Source of the DNA: Flavobacterium hydrocarbonoxydans
GTDB lineage: Bacteria > Bacteroidota > Bacteroidia > Flavobacteriales > Flavobacteriaceae
Length of the DNA: 64,000 nt
Reading direction: 5' to 3'
Assembly: GCF_009789235.1 (NCBI RefSeq)
Contig: NZ_WSTB01000001.1
Span: forward strand, 1-64,000
The notes under the pieces were generated by a model, which worked only from the letters and a program-made list of their open reading frames with translations, ran no database searches and was not told the DNA's origin. Positions within the stretch are counted from its first letter, which is position 1. Every line of letters starts with the position of its first letter. Position numbers and translations under genes: made by a program. Shown here piece by piece: positions 26,506 to 35,749 of this stretch.

Positions 26506-26519
26506 AACCCTAAAGGGTT
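26506..26519. terminator. Short hairpin between convergent genes
   Basis: AACCCTAAAGGGTT is a perfect palindrome directly after the kinase gene and before the convergent dehydrogenase gene. There is no strong T run, so it is a weak candidate. Confidence 0.35.
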
Positions 26520-26537
26520 CTAAAAAAGTATAGTATA

Positions 26538-27770
26538 TTAATTATCCTTTTTATCTATTTTAAATAGCTTTCCTTCATCCGTGATAGCGTATAAAGCACC
26601 GTCACTTCCTTGTGTAACATCTCTAAAGCGCTGACCTTCTTCAGCAAGAATTCTTTCTTCGCCCACTACAGTATTGTTTTGTATCGCCAGACGTATAATA
26701 TGCTTCCCGCTTAGTGCTCCTATAAAAAGATTGTTTTCCCATTCTGGTACACGATTACCCGTGTAGAACGTCATTCCGCTTGGAGATACCACCGGATCCC
26801 AGTAATACACCGGTTGTTCCATTCCTTCTTTTTGCTGAATGGCATCTCCTATTACTTTTCCGTCATACTCAATTCCATATGTAATAGTAGGCCATCCGTA
26901 ATTAGCTCCGGCTTTAAGTCGGTTGATTTCATCTCCGCCACGAGGTCCGTGCTCGCTTAACCATATTTCTCCAGAATCCGGATGAATAGCTAATCCCTGC
27001 GGATTTCTATGTCCTATGGTATATAAATCAGGTAATGCACCGGTTTGAGTAAAACCAGGGTTTCCTGATGCAGGCTGACCGTCTTTGGTTATTCTCAATA
27101 CTTTACCCAAACTTGCTGTAACAGATTGTGCCAAAGGTCTGGTTTCTAAAACAGAACGTTCACCCGTACTCACTACAAGGTTACCGGTCTTATCAATAAG
27201 GATACGACCACCATAATGTAGTGTACTTCCGTTTGCCGGAGTAGAACGATAGATGACTGTTGCACCTTCAATGCTTTTTTCATCAGCAGACAGTTTTCCT
27301 TTGGCTACAGCCGTAATATTTCCACCTGCAACAGCTTCTGAGAAAACCCAATAAATCATCCGGTTATTCGCATAATCGGTGTCCAGACATAATCCTAATA
27401 ATCCACCTTGTCCAGCTGCATTAACTGCAGGAATACCAGTAATAGGACTACTTACCACACCCGCCTGTGTTACAATACGCATGGTTCCTGCTTTTTGTGT
27501 AACCAATAATCGGCCATCCGGAAGGTATTTTACTCCCCAGGGTGCCGATAGACCTGTTGTAATTGCCTTGCCTTCATAAGCCGTATTGGTTTTTACACCC
27601 TGAACGCGCGTTTGTCCGGCAAATGCAGGGGTATATTTGGTATTGGGATCGTTCACTTCTACCGGATCTGTAACCGTTCCGGGGTCTGTAGTAGGTTCTT
27701 TGTCATTGGAACAACTAAAAAGACAAAATGTGGTGCATAATAGTAATGCCAGACTGCTTGTATTTTTCAT
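26538..27770 (-). CDS. PQQ-dependent sugar dehydrogenase (soluble glucose dehydrogenase-like), lipoprotein
   Basis: 410 residues. N-terminal lipoprotein signal MKNTSSLALLLCTTFCLFSC with the acylated Cys at 20, then an Asp/Thr/Pro-rich linker. The body is a six-bladed propeller of the GSDH/YliI type: GLSAPWGVKYLPDGRLLVTQKAG, GQGGLLGLCLD, LHYGGRILIDKTGNLVVSTGER, GHRNPQGLAIHPDSGEIWLSEHGPRGGDEIN (the family signature region), GANYGWP and SPSGMTFYTG. It should oxidise aldoses outside the inner membrane; the sugar is not predictable. Single gene, convergent with the Kdp kinase. Confidence 0.9.
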   Translation of the reverse strand: MKNTSSLALLLCTTFCLFSCSNDKEPTTDPGTVTDPVEVNDPNTKYTPAFAGQTRVQGVKTNTAYEGKAITTGLSAPWGVKYLPDGRLLVTQKAGTMRIVTQAGVVSSPITGIPAVNAAGQGGLLGLCLDTDYANNRMIYWVFSEAVAGGNITAVAKGKLSADEKSIEGATVIYRSTPANGSTLHYGGRILIDKTGNLVVSTGERSVLETRPLAQSVTASLGKVLRITKDGQPASGNPGFTQTGALPDLYTIGHRNPQGLAIHPDSGEIWLSEHGPRGGDEINRLKAGANYGWPTITYGIEYDGKVIGDAIQQKEGMEQPVYYWDPVVSPSGMTFYTGNRVPEWENNLFIGALSGKHIIRLAIQNNTVVGEERILAEEGQRFRDVTQGSDGALYAITDEGKLFKIDKKDN

Positions 27771-27980
27771 GGGACTATAATTTTAAGGTTGATAACAATT
27801 CATTAGCATATTTTAATTCCTGTAATTCCTGTCTCTAATACTAAACGTGGTTTTAGATTAAAATATTTTCTTACATAAACAAATATCTATAATCCGAAGC
27901 AAAAAAAATTATAAGATTCTATTGACTATTTACAGAATTACAATCCATTATACTAGGCAATTACTTCAAAACAGAAATGC

Positions 27981-28008
27981 AAAACGCCTCCGTATCAGGA
28001 GGCGTTTT
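27981..28008 (-). terminator. Terminator of the thioredoxin-like pair
   Basis: 11-bp perfect stem AAAACGCCTCC / GGAGGCGTTTT with a 6-nt loop, 25 bp after the stop of the gene at 28033 on the minus strand. Symmetric, so it may work in both directions. Confidence 0.8.
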
Positions 28009-28032
28009 GTTCGAATAGGGTTTATTTTAAAA

Positions 28033-28641
28033 TTAAGCTTTTGCTTTTCTCTTTACTGTACAGCCAATCTCTTTTGTTTCGGTTATAGCTGGCTTCTGAT
28101 TGCTATTTAAGGCATCTATAACACTTTCAGCAAACTTCGTTTTATCTGTTTTAGTTCCTTCCGGATCATTATCTATAGCGCCTGTGTATTCTACTACCGT
28201 TCCTTTAGCCGATTTGGATACGATAAAAAGATGCGGTGTACGTTTCGCTCCATATTGATCGGTAACTACTTGTCCGGGATCGAACAAATAAGCGAAAGGA
28301 TACTTTTTTTCTTTAGCCAAAGCCTGCATTTTATCAAAAGTATCGGCTTTTGAAGCTTCAGGATCATTTGGGTTAATGGCAATTACCGGATACCCTTTTG
28401 ATCTGTATTTATTATCCAGATCTATAATACGCTGCTCATATCCTATGGCATACGGACAGGTATTGCAGGTAAACACTACAATAAAACCCTTGGCGTCTGG
28501 ATAACTCGCAAACGAAATTTCTTTGCCATCTACATTTTTCAGTTTAAAATCCGGTGCAGCTTGTCCTGCTTTTAGGGTTGGTGCTTGTGCCTGCATCATA
28601 AAGGCACTAAAAAGCAGCATAAGAGAAAGATACTTCTTCAT
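28033..28641 (-). CDS. Exported redoxin (AhpC/TSA-like) protein
   Basis: 202 residues. Signal peptide MKKYLSLMLLFSAFMMQAQA, then a thioredoxin fold of the AhpC/TSA-redoxin type: GQAAPDFKLKNVDGKEISF, the redox site FTCNTCPYAIGYE with two Cys three residues apart, and a TPHLFIV cis-Pro loop. A C-terminal tail with Cys (EIGCTVKRKAKA) may be a resolving or metal-binding cysteine. Periplasmic. It follows the TlpA-like gene by 3 bp and shares its transcript. Confidence 0.85.
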   Translation of the reverse strand: MKKYLSLMLLFSAFMMQAQAPTLKAGQAAPDFKLKNVDGKEISFASYPDAKGFIVVFTCNTCPYAIGYEQRIIDLDNKYRSKGYPVIAINPNDPEASKADTFDKMQALAKEKKYPFAYLFDPGQVVTDQYGAKRTPHLFIVSKSAKGTVVEYTGAIDNDPEGTKTDKTKFAESVIDALNSNQKPAITETKEIGCTVKRKAKA

Positions 28642-28644
28642 AAT

Positions 28645-29124
28645 TTATAGTTTTTTATATTCAGTTAATAATTGTTCATAGGTAAGTTCGCTTTCGATAA
28701 ACTTTCTTTTCTCTTTTTTAATAAAAAGAGTAGCCGGAATACTGCCTGACCACGAAGGATCGATACGGTCAATATAATCCTGCGGGCTGCTTTCATTGAG
28801 TAAAAAGACCTCGCTCTGCATTTTTTTTCTTTTGACAAATGGAATTACTGCCGAGTTCAATTTTGATTTAAAATCAACACTCACCAACAACACCACAACC
28901 TTGTCTGATTGGTGTTCGAGACCCAGTTTTTCAAAATGAGGCAGTTCTTTAATGCAGGGTGCGCACCAGGTAGCCCAGAAGTTTACCACATACGTACTGT
29001 CCTGCCCCTGCTTAACCCTTTCGTTAAGCTGATCTATATTCAGCAATTTTACCTGCTGGCTATAGGCCTTTATGGAGATTGCTAAGAATAAGAATAGCAT
29101 TATCTTAAAAGTCTTTACTTTCAT
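28645..29124 (-). CDS. TlpA-like thiol-disulfide reductase
   Basis: 159 residues. N-terminal signal or anchor (FKIMLFLFLAISIKAYSQQ), then a TlpA/ResA thioredoxin domain with NFWATWCAPCIKELPHFEKL carrying the CxxC site and GSIPATLFI with the cis-Pro. It probably keeps exported cysteines reduced in the periplasm. It is the first gene of a two-gene unit with the redoxin downstream. Confidence 0.88.
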   Translation of the reverse strand: MKVKTFKIMLFLFLAISIKAYSQQVKLLNIDQLNERVKQGQDSTYVVNFWATWCAPCIKELPHFEKLGLEHQSDKVVVLLVSVDFKSKLNSAVIPFVKRKKMQSEVFLLNESSPQDYIDRIDPSWSGSIPATLFIKKEKRKFIESELTYEQLLTEYKKL

Positions 29125-29237
29125 AAAATGGAATAGTTTGTTATTGAAATCTTCCTTACAAATATAATTAATAACCCCATACTGTATTCTACACTACATC
29201 AAATTAGAAGTTATTATGCTAAAAATAGTATGCCACA

Positions 29238-29274
29238 AAAACAAAGCCTAATTTTTTCAAATCAGGCTTTGTTT
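29238..29274 (-). terminator. Terminator of the glycosyltransferase gene
   Basis: 11-bp perfect arms AAACAAAGCCT / AGGCTTTGTTT, 14-nt loop, with a T-rich 3' side on the minus strand, 24 bp after the stop. Confidence 0.75.
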
Positions 29275-29297
29275 CTATTATTTATAAAAGAGTTATT

Positions 29298-30752
29298 TTA
29301 TTTCTGAGGCAAACCACGTGTCAGCCAGCCGCTTTTATTGGCTGTTGCGATAGCGTAAGGCGTAATCCAAAACAAACTGAAGGTATAAAATATACTGTAT
29401 GAATAGGCCCATAATGATTCTTTGAAGTTATATCTTTTAGAATAAAAGAAAACTGAAAAACTCGATACGATTAAGATACTTAATAGTGTTGAACTAATAA
29501 ATAATAAGGGGTGCAAGACCACAAAAATCATCATGAAAATCAAAAACGGGTACGACATTGCTATCTTAAATAATTGATCTGCATATAAAAGACGGGTTCC
29601 AAACTTAGACTCATTTCTGAAATTCTTAAATACATATTGTGCCATGGCAATGTTTTCACGCACATTACTTCTTCCCCATCTGATGAACATCTTGTACAAA
29701 CCTTTGTAGGCTTCGGGTACGTTAGTCAAAACATACGCATTTCTTTGAAACAATACATTATATCCTTGTTTCAGAATCATATTAGTCATAGCACGGTCTT
29801 CTCCAATGTCTGAAGGCTGTCCCATAAATTTTTGATTGATCCATTCAGACAGGCAATTAAAAACAGCATTTCTGCGATACGCCGCTAAAGCTCCCGGTGT
29901 ACATAGAACAGACCCTAACTTACTTTCGGCAGAACGAATAAACTCAAAACTCATTACAAAACTTACGTTTAGCATTTTAGGCAGTATCGCTTTGTTGTTT
30001 AAAACCTGTACATTACCGGCAACAGCACCACACTTTTCATTGTTAACAAATGGACTTACTAAATTTCGAAGTGTATCTTTTTTTACAATAGAATCACTAT
30101 CTACCGTTACAAAAATATCCCCTGTACCAAGTTTAAATCCACGGTGCAAAGCATGACGCTTCCCTTTGTTTTCCGGCTGTTGAAAAATAGCCAGACGATC
30201 TCCTAGTTTTAACTTTGCCTGTTGGATCCAATACCAGGTATCATCTTTACTCCCGTCATCAATGGCTAATAATTGCAGTTTGTGTTCCGGGTAATCACTA
30301 TCTGCCAAACTTTGCAGTGTTTCCCAAACTAGTTTCCCTTCGTTATACGCAGGAACAATGACAGTACAGGTCGGTAATAAATCATCAGAAACAGCTTCTA
30401 CTGGCTTGTAATTGTAATACAGATATAGTTTATAGAAAAAAAGACTGCTCTTGAATAAGAATAATACCGTTGCAACAATGACAAAAGGGAGTCCCCAACC
30501 AGAACTTATCTGGTCTAAATGAAATTGCTCAAAGTCTGACTGCCATTTATAAACCAAAAAAGCTCCCGTTAGCATTAATACAGCTGTGCAGATATGTAAT
30601 GCAATATTTAACGGATTAAACGTTTTGGTATTTTCCTTTTTGGATGTTTTAGAATGAACCTGAAAAAGAGAACTTCCTAGAGAATGTTCTGCGCTAATGG
30701 TATTACTATTTGAAGAATAAAATTGTTCTGGGTTAATTGTTTCGCTTTTCAT
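29298..30752 (-). CDS. Family 2 glycosyltransferase, processive polysaccharide synthase type
   Basis: 484 residues. A membrane span at about 50-68 and another at 87-108, then a GT-A catalytic domain: TVIVPAYNEG, LLAIDDGSKDD, ENKGKRHAL, VDSDSIV (DxD), GEDRAMTN (the ED acceptor-base motif), and FIRWGRSN, equal to the (Q/R)xxRW motif of chitin/hyaluronan/cellulose synthases. Three or more C-terminal membrane spans follow. It resembles NodC/HasA-type enzymes that make and export a beta-linked polymer. No accessory export gene is next to it. Upstream lies the long repeat array. Confidence 0.88.
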   Translation of the reverse strand: MKSETINPEQFYSSNSNTISAEHSLGSSLFQVHSKTSKKENTKTFNPLNIALHICTAVLMLTGAFLVYKWQSDFEQFHLDQISSGWGLPFVIVATVLFLFKSSLFFYKLYLYYNYKPVEAVSDDLLPTCTVIVPAYNEGKLVWETLQSLADSDYPEHKLQLLAIDDGSKDDTWYWIQQAKLKLGDRLAIFQQPENKGKRHALHRGFKLGTGDIFVTVDSDSIVKKDTLRNLVSPFVNNEKCGAVAGNVQVLNNKAILPKMLNVSFVMSFEFIRSAESKLGSVLCTPGALAAYRRNAVFNCLSEWINQKFMGQPSDIGEDRAMTNMILKQGYNVLFQRNAYVLTNVPEAYKGLYKMFIRWGRSNVRENIAMAQYVFKNFRNESKFGTRLLYADQLFKIAMSYPFLIFMMIFVVLHPLLFISSTLLSILIVSSFSVFFYSKRYNFKESLWAYSYSIFYTFSLFWITPYAIATANKSGWLTRGLPQK

Positions 30753-30947
30753 CTTTGAATTACTATTGATTGCTTGTTACTGGCTTTTATATAAAAAATC
30801 TACAACAACACATTTTGCAAGCTGCGTGCCAATATGTTTTTTATTTGAGAAACAAGGTTTTAGCTTATTTAGCACGGTCTAAGAGTGTGTAATTATTATA
30901 CAGCAACAGAAATTTTTATACAAAAATGCCGTTTGATACACATCGTA

Positions 30948-31333
30948 CCCCTTGAAGGGTTTAGAACCCTTCAAGGGGTGAAGATGTAAACCTAATTTTG
31001 ACTTTCCAGACGTATCTTTGGAGCTTATTATATCCCTTGAAGGGTTTAGAACCCTTCAAGGGGTGAAGACGTAACCCTAATTTTGACGTTCCAGATGTGT
31101 CTTTGAATTTATTATACCCCTTGAAGGGTTTAGAACCCTTCAAGGGATGAAGATGTAACCCCAATTATGGCGTTCCAGATGTGTCTTTGGAGTTTATTAT
31201 ACCCCTTGAAGGGTTTAGAACCCTTCAAGGGATGAAGATGTAACCTCAATTTTGACGTTCCAGATGTGTCTTTGAATTTATTATACCCCTTGAAGGGTTT
31301 AGAACCCTTCAAGGGATGAAGACGTAACCCCAA
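30948..31333. repeat. Five tandem 84/85-bp units, each starting with a perfect hairpin
   Basis: Units begin at 30948, 31033, 31117, 31202 and 31286. Each starts with CCCCTTGAAGGGTT-TAG-AACCCTTCAAGGGG (14-bp arms, the last pair missing or changed in some copies); each arm is itself nearly palindromic (CCCTTGAAGGG). A shared tail includes one unit of the 21-bp repeat that continues to the right. No coding capacity is supported; the frames open on the minus strand only repeat the same peptide. Confidence 0.95.
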
Positions 31334-31835
31334 TTTTGACGTTCTGAACGTATCTTTTGACGTTCCGAACGTGTCTTTTGACGTTTCGAACGTGTCTTTT
31401 GACGTTCCAGACGTCGTTTTTGACGTTCCGAACGTGTCTTTTGACGTTCCGAACGTATCTTTTGACGTTCCAGACGTGTCTTTTGAGGTTCCGAACCCCA
31501 TGTTTGAGGTTCAAAGGTCCATTCGATAGGTTCCAAACCCCGTCATTGACGTTCCAGACCTCTCTTTTGACGTTCTAAACCCCGTCATTGACGTTCGAGA
31601 CCTCTCTTTTGACGTTCCGAACCCCGGCTTTGACGTTCCAGACCCCATCTTTGGGGTTCCGAACCTCATACATGGACCTTCGAACCCCATACACGGACCT
31701 TTGAACCTATCTCACGGGGTTCAGAACGTCATTCACGGAGTTCAGAACGTCATTGACGGAGTTCGGAACCTCGTTCATGGGGTTTGGAACCTATCGGATG
31801 GAGTTCAGAACCTCATACATGGAAGTTTTAACCTC
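31334..31835. repeat. Array of about 24 units of 21 bp centred on GTTCnGAAC
   Basis: Typical unit TTTTGACGTTCCGAACGTGTC. The first seven units are nearly identical; later ones diverge, but most keep a GTTC-n-GAAC-like palindromic centre and the 21-bp spacing (two helical turns). Several changes on one side of the centre are matched on the other (ACGTTC/GAACGT becoming AGGTTC/GAACCC). No unique spacers, so not CRISPR. Because 21 is a multiple of three, several frames stay open and give heptad peptides such as KDTFGTS; I do not regard these as genes. It lies between the divergent glycosyltransferase and GH1 genes. Confidence 0.93.
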
Positions 31836-32052
31836 AAAACTTCGTGATGAAATAGCGAAAGTCATTCTTCATCCTTTAACAAATCCATTTATTACGATAA
31901 TGATTCTAACATTAGCCTAAGCGATAAACTTCTAACGCTCTATTTTAAATTCTTTTATTTTTCGGCTTACGCCAAAGGTTTATATCAATAGATTACAGCT
32001 TCAACTTCAACTCTTAATCATTTGATAACATTAACGTTACACTCAATTCATA

Positions 32053-32060
32053 TAGTTTTG
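32053..32060 (+). promoter_or_regulatory. -7 box of the beta-glucosidase gene
   Basis: TAGTTTTG fits TAnnTTTG. It would start a transcript about 130 nt before the GH1 gene. Confidence 0.4.
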
Positions 32061-32085
32061 TTTAATTTGATTAAAACTAAATGTT

Positions 32086-32169
32086 ATGAAATTCTTTAAT
32101 TTTAATTTCCTGGTTTCATTTAAAGAATGGCTTTTCCTAAGAGCCATGCAATCAACTTTCCTTCATTAG
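32086..32169 (+). CDS. Possible 27-residue leader peptide before the GH1 gene
   Basis: ATG to TAG, MKFFNFNFLVSFKEWLFLR followed by eight more residues, placed between the -7 box and the GH1 start (28 bp away). ATGGCT/AGCCAT can form a hairpin inside it. It may be chance; no other support. Confidence 0.2.
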   Translation: MKFFNFNFLVSFKEWLFLRAMQSTFLH

Positions 32170-32196
32170 TATAATTATAAAAGGAAAGCTCATTAA

Positions 32197-33558
32197 ATGA
32201 ATAAATTTGAGAACTCACAATTGAACAAAGAACAATTTGGAGAAGATTTTCTTTGGGGTGTTTCTACTGCTGCTTTTCAAATCGAAGGTGCTCACGATGC
32301 TGATGGCAAAGGAGCCTCGATATGGGATGTTTTTACCTCGCAAAAGGGTAAAATAAAAAATGAGCACCATGCTCTAAACGCTTGCGACTTTTACAATACC
32401 TATAAGGATGATATAGGCTTACTGCGTGAGCTGAATATTCCTAACTTCAGGTTTTCTATCAGTTGGTCCCGTATTTTTCCTACTGGTGTTGGCACTGTAA
32501 ATCCCTCTGGTATTGCATATTATAACAACCTAATTGATTTCTTGATTGAATGCGGTATTGAGCCCTGGGTAACACTTTATCATTGGGACTTACCACACGA
32601 TCTCGAACTAAAAGGCGGCTGGACCAACCGGGACTGTGTGCAATGGTTTGCAGACTATACCGAGATATGTGCCACGCATTTTGGTGATCGTGTAAAAAAC
32701 TGGATGGTTATCAATGAACCATCAGTATTTACAGGTGCGGGTTACTTTTTAGGAATTCATGCTCCAGGCAAAAAAGGTATTACCAATTATCTGAAAGCCA
32801 TTCATCATGTTACCTTAGCCACAGTTGCGGGTGCGCGAATACTGCGTGATAAAGTTCCGAATGCTGCTATAGGTACTACTTTTTCGTGTACGTATATCGA
32901 ACCAGCATCAGACAAAAAAGCAGATGTTCAGGCCGCAAAACGGGTTGATACACTGCTTAACCGGACTTTTATCGAGCCAATATTAGGCCTGGGATATCCT
33001 CAGGATGATTTGCCTGTGCTAAAAAAACTGAATAATTATATACTTCCTCAGGATATACATAATATTAGCTTTGATTTTGATTTTATTGGACTGCAATGTT
33101 ACACCAGAGAAATTGTAAAAGCCGCTGTACTGATTCCGTACATAGGTGCTGAACTGATTACTGCCGACAAAAGAAACGTAATCGTTACCGATATGGGATG
33201 GGAAGTCTATCCTCCTGCCCTATACCACATGATTAAAAGGTTTAGCAGTTATAATAACATCAAAAAAATTATTATTACTGAAAACGGTGCCGCATTTCCG
33301 GATAAGGTGACCAACGGAAAAGTATATGATATACATAGAACGCACTTTATACAAGATAATTTAGAGCAATTACTTAAAGCTAAAAATGAAGGCTACAATG
33401 TAGAAGGCTATTTTGTATGGAGTCTCACAGACAACTTCGAATGGGCAGAAGGATATAATGCCCGCTTTGGCTTGATTCACGTAGATTTCGAAACACAAAA
33501 AAGAACCATCAAACAATCCGGTTATTGGATTCGTGACTTCCTTGCGTCTAATACCTGA
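32197..33558 (+). CDS. GH1 beta-glucosidase
   Basis: 453 residues, typical GH1 size, no signal peptide (cytoplasmic). Family marks: FLWGVSTAAFQIEGA at the N-terminus, TLYHWDLPH, acid/base Glu174 in VINEPSV, nucleophile Glu362 in IITENGAAF, and VWSLTDNFEWAEGYNARFGL with the substrate-binding Trp residues. It cleaves beta-linked glucose or related sugars from short oligosaccharides. Single gene; no transporter next to it. Confidence 0.95.
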   Translation: MNKFENSQLNKEQFGEDFLWGVSTAAFQIEGAHDADGKGASIWDVFTSQKGKIKNEHHALNACDFYNTYKDDIGLLRELNIPNFRFSISWSRIFPTGVGTVNPSGIAYYNNLIDFLIECGIEPWVTLYHWDLPHDLELKGGWTNRDCVQWFADYTEICATHFGDRVKNWMVINEPSVFTGAGYFLGIHAPGKKGITNYLKAIHHVTLATVAGARILRDKVPNAAIGTTFSCTYIEPASDKKADVQAAKRVDTLLNRTFIEPILGLGYPQDDLPVLKKLNNYILPQDIHNISFDFDFIGLQCYTREIVKAAVLIPYIGAELITADKRNVIVTDMGWEVYPPALYHMIKRFSSYNNIKKIIITENGAAFPDKVTNGKVYDIHRTHFIQDNLEQLLKAKNEGYNVEGYFVWSLTDNFEWAEGYNARFGLIHVDFETQKRTIKQSGYWIRDFLASNT

Positions 33559-33585
33559 TATTTTGAACCCTATAAGTTATTTTTT

Positions 33586-33758
33586 AAACCATATAAGTTA
33601 TATAAGTTCATTTAATTATAGTTGACTTATACTTTCATTTATAGATTCAGCTAAAGCAAGCACTATCCTTATAATTTCTTATGTTACTTATATGATTTAA
33701 AATAAACAAAGCAAACACTATATACTTATAATTTCTTATATTACTTATATGGTTTAAA
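33586..33758. repeat. Three copies of the dispersed AAACCATATAAGT element
   Basis: AAACCATATAAGTTATATAA at 33586, and inverted copies near 33676-33699 and 33733-33758. They fill the gap between the convergent GH1 and phosphoesterase genes. Confidence 0.75.
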
Positions 33759-33772
33759 ACAACACACTGCTT

Positions 33773-35749
33773 TTACCTTTCTAATCGTTTCAAGGCACCG
33801 GATTGCAGGTTATAACTAAAATGATCTGCTGGGTTTTCATGTAGAAATTTATTGAATATGATAAGAAAGAGACCCAACTGGTGCTGTAAAGGTTTCTCTT
33901 TTGAAGTCTGATCGCTGGTGTTTTTTTCAGAAAATAGCGTGGAGAGCAGCTGGTACTGTTTGGTTCTTTCGGTACCAATATCAACTAAAGCTAATTCATC
34001 GGCACTTCTTAAACGGTAAAAGTCCACCAGAAAATCATAGCCCGTCCAGCGTTTAAAATCTTCCTGTTTTAGGTTAGTAGCTGCTACATGTTTCGCTATT
34101 TTGGCTTCTGCTGCTGCATATTCTTTGGTGTAAAGGGCTTTGTTTTGAAGCAGTTCACTAAAATCCTTATCCGATTCGATAGCTGCTAAAAGCAATAGTT
34201 CTTCACCGCTTGCCTTTAGAATAAAATCCTTAAAGGCTACAGGCCAATCATCAGACAAAAAGCGCAGACGTACCAATTCTTTCAGATGGAAATCCGTAAA
34301 GTCATGATAGTTTTTGGTTTTCAGAATGTCATGGTTCCAGATGTCTTTATTATGGTGACTTGCTAAAAACTGATACTCGGTTTCATACAAATCAAAGAGT
34401 TCATTATAGCGCGGCACATCATCAATCGTGATGGTCTGAATATCGACCAGATTATCTTTCTTTACAGTCAGTAATTTATACGCCGGAATATAAGCTGCCA
34501 GCGAAGGTGTCTGAATATTAACGAGCGTGTTTCCTTTAGCGGTAGTTCGGATTCCGGTATCATTAATGTGCATGTGTCCCCCGAAATGTATGGTAAGTCC
34601 AGCATCTGCAAAAACCTGAGCCACTTCTTCGGTTGGGACTCTGTTGAGCTGCCATTTATTAGGTCCCAATAGTTCTTTGATTTCCGCCGAAGCATCATCA
34701 TTAAAATCAATCATCGGAAAATGACTGAAAGCAATCAGCGTTTTACCTTGCTCTTTCGCTTGCTGGGCAACGGTTTGCATCCATTGGATTAAATGTTTTT
34801 TGTTAGATAGTACATTGTTATATCCCGTACTCGCTTCAGAATAATTTTTAGAATCTTTAGCATCAGCCGAAGCATTTTTCTTCGGGATATATACATTTCC
34901 GTCAATGGCCATTAACCAAAGCCCTTCAACCGGTTCTACTACATAACTTACATCCGGAACTTCATAACCCGGAGCTACATTATAAACTCTATTTGCTAAT
35001 AAGGCACCCTGCGCTGCTTTGGCATAACTATAATCCTGAGGATTGTACGTAGTAAAAGGAGTTGCCCAGTATTTGTATTTTTTATTAGGATAAAATCCGA
35101 AGTCTTTCAGGCCCTCAGTTATACCCAGGTATCCCATTTTTGCCAGATCCGAAGTAACTACAACAGGCTGTTCCAGCGTTAAGTCTGGCTTATACATTTC
35201 TGCTTTGCTATAAAGTGGCTGCGTTTTTCCTTCGGCTCCCAGAAAATCATCTTTACCTGCATCCTGTGCAAAAGGACCCACCGGATCATGGTTTCCGGTA
35301 GTGATAAAAAACTGAATACCATACTTTTTTCGGTACTGATCCAGAATCTTTTCAAGTCCCCTTACGTGTAGAGGCTGTCCATCATCTGTATAATCTCCCG
35401 GAAGCGCGACGTATTTTATTTTGCGTTTGGCAATGTCTTCCAAAGCAGCAATAAAAGCAAAGTAATTTTCATTAAAGATTCGGGTCGAATGCAATTGCGA
35501 AGCCATGGTTCGCAGTAAGGTATATTGTCCTGTTTTAGGATTCAGAATGCCACGATACGGACTATCTGAAAGTGTACCAAATAAATCCTGCAAATGCACA
35601 TCAGACAGAAAAGCTACCTGAACACCATTAAGATCCTGAGGGTTTTTCTTTTGAGAAAAGACCAGATTAACATTAAAGACGAACAGTAATAAGATAACGA
35701 CACGTGAAGTAACAATAGATGTAAAGGAAGAATTTATTTTAAGAAACAT
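33773..35749 (-). CDS. Secreted calcineurin-type metallophosphoesterase
   Basis: 658 residues. Signal sequence with hydrophobic core VVILLLFVFNVNLVFSQ (cleavage near 32). Metal-binding motifs of the calcineurin-like fold in order: FLSDVHLQD (DxH), PGDYTDDG (GDxxDxG), TTGNHDP (GNHD), AFSHFPM, and GGHMHIND (GHxH). The C-terminal 200 residues are helical and unassigned. Exported phosphodiesterase or phosphomonoesterase; substrate unknown. It stands alone next to the pectin locus. Confidence 0.88.
   Translation of the reverse strand: MFLKINSSFTSIVTSRVVILLLFVFNVNLVFSQKKNPQDLNGVQVAFLSDVHLQDLFGTLSDSPYRGILNPKTGQYTLLRTMASQLHSTRIFNENYFAFIAALEDIAKRKIKYVALPGDYTDDGQPLHVRGLEKILDQYRKKYGIQFFITTGNHDPVGPFAQDAGKDDFLGAEGKTQPLYSKAEMYKPDLTLEQPVVVTSDLAKMGYLGITEGLKDFGFYPNKKYKYWATPFTTYNPQDYSYAKAAQGALLANRVYNVAPGYEVPDVSYVVEPVEGLWLMAIDGNVYIPKKNASADAKDSKNYSEASTGYNNVLSNKKHLIQWMQTVAQQAKEQGKTLIAFSHFPMIDFNDDASAEIKELLGPNKWQLNRVPTEEVAQVFADAGLTIHFGGHMHINDTGIRTTAKGNTLVNIQTPSLAAYIPAYKLLTVKKDNLVDIQTITIDDVPRYNELFDLYETEYQFLASHHNKDIWNHDILKTKNYHDFTDFHLKELVRLRFLSDDWPVAFKDFILKASGEELLLLAAIESDKDFSELLQNKALYTKEYAAAEAKIAKHVAATNLKQEDFKRWTGYDFLVDFYRLRSADELALVDIGTERTKQYQLLSTLFSEKNTSDQTSKEKPLQHQLGLFLIIFNKFLHENPADHFSYNLQSGALKRLER

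Noticed and set aside
30961-31578. Several open frames of 67-123 codons on both strands in the repeat array
   Set aside because: The repeat period (21 bp) is a multiple of three and happens to lack stops, so three minus-strand frames and one plus-strand frame are open with the same heptad peptide. No start context, no family, overlapping frames.
30948-31835. CRISPR array
   Set aside because: Units are contiguous, with no unique spacers of constant length, and there are no cas genes in the window.
30948-31835. Plasmid or phage replication origin with iterons
   Set aside because: The 21-bp period fits iterons, but there is no rep gene, no AT-rich melting region with DnaA boxes recognised, and the flanking genes are ordinary metabolic genes.
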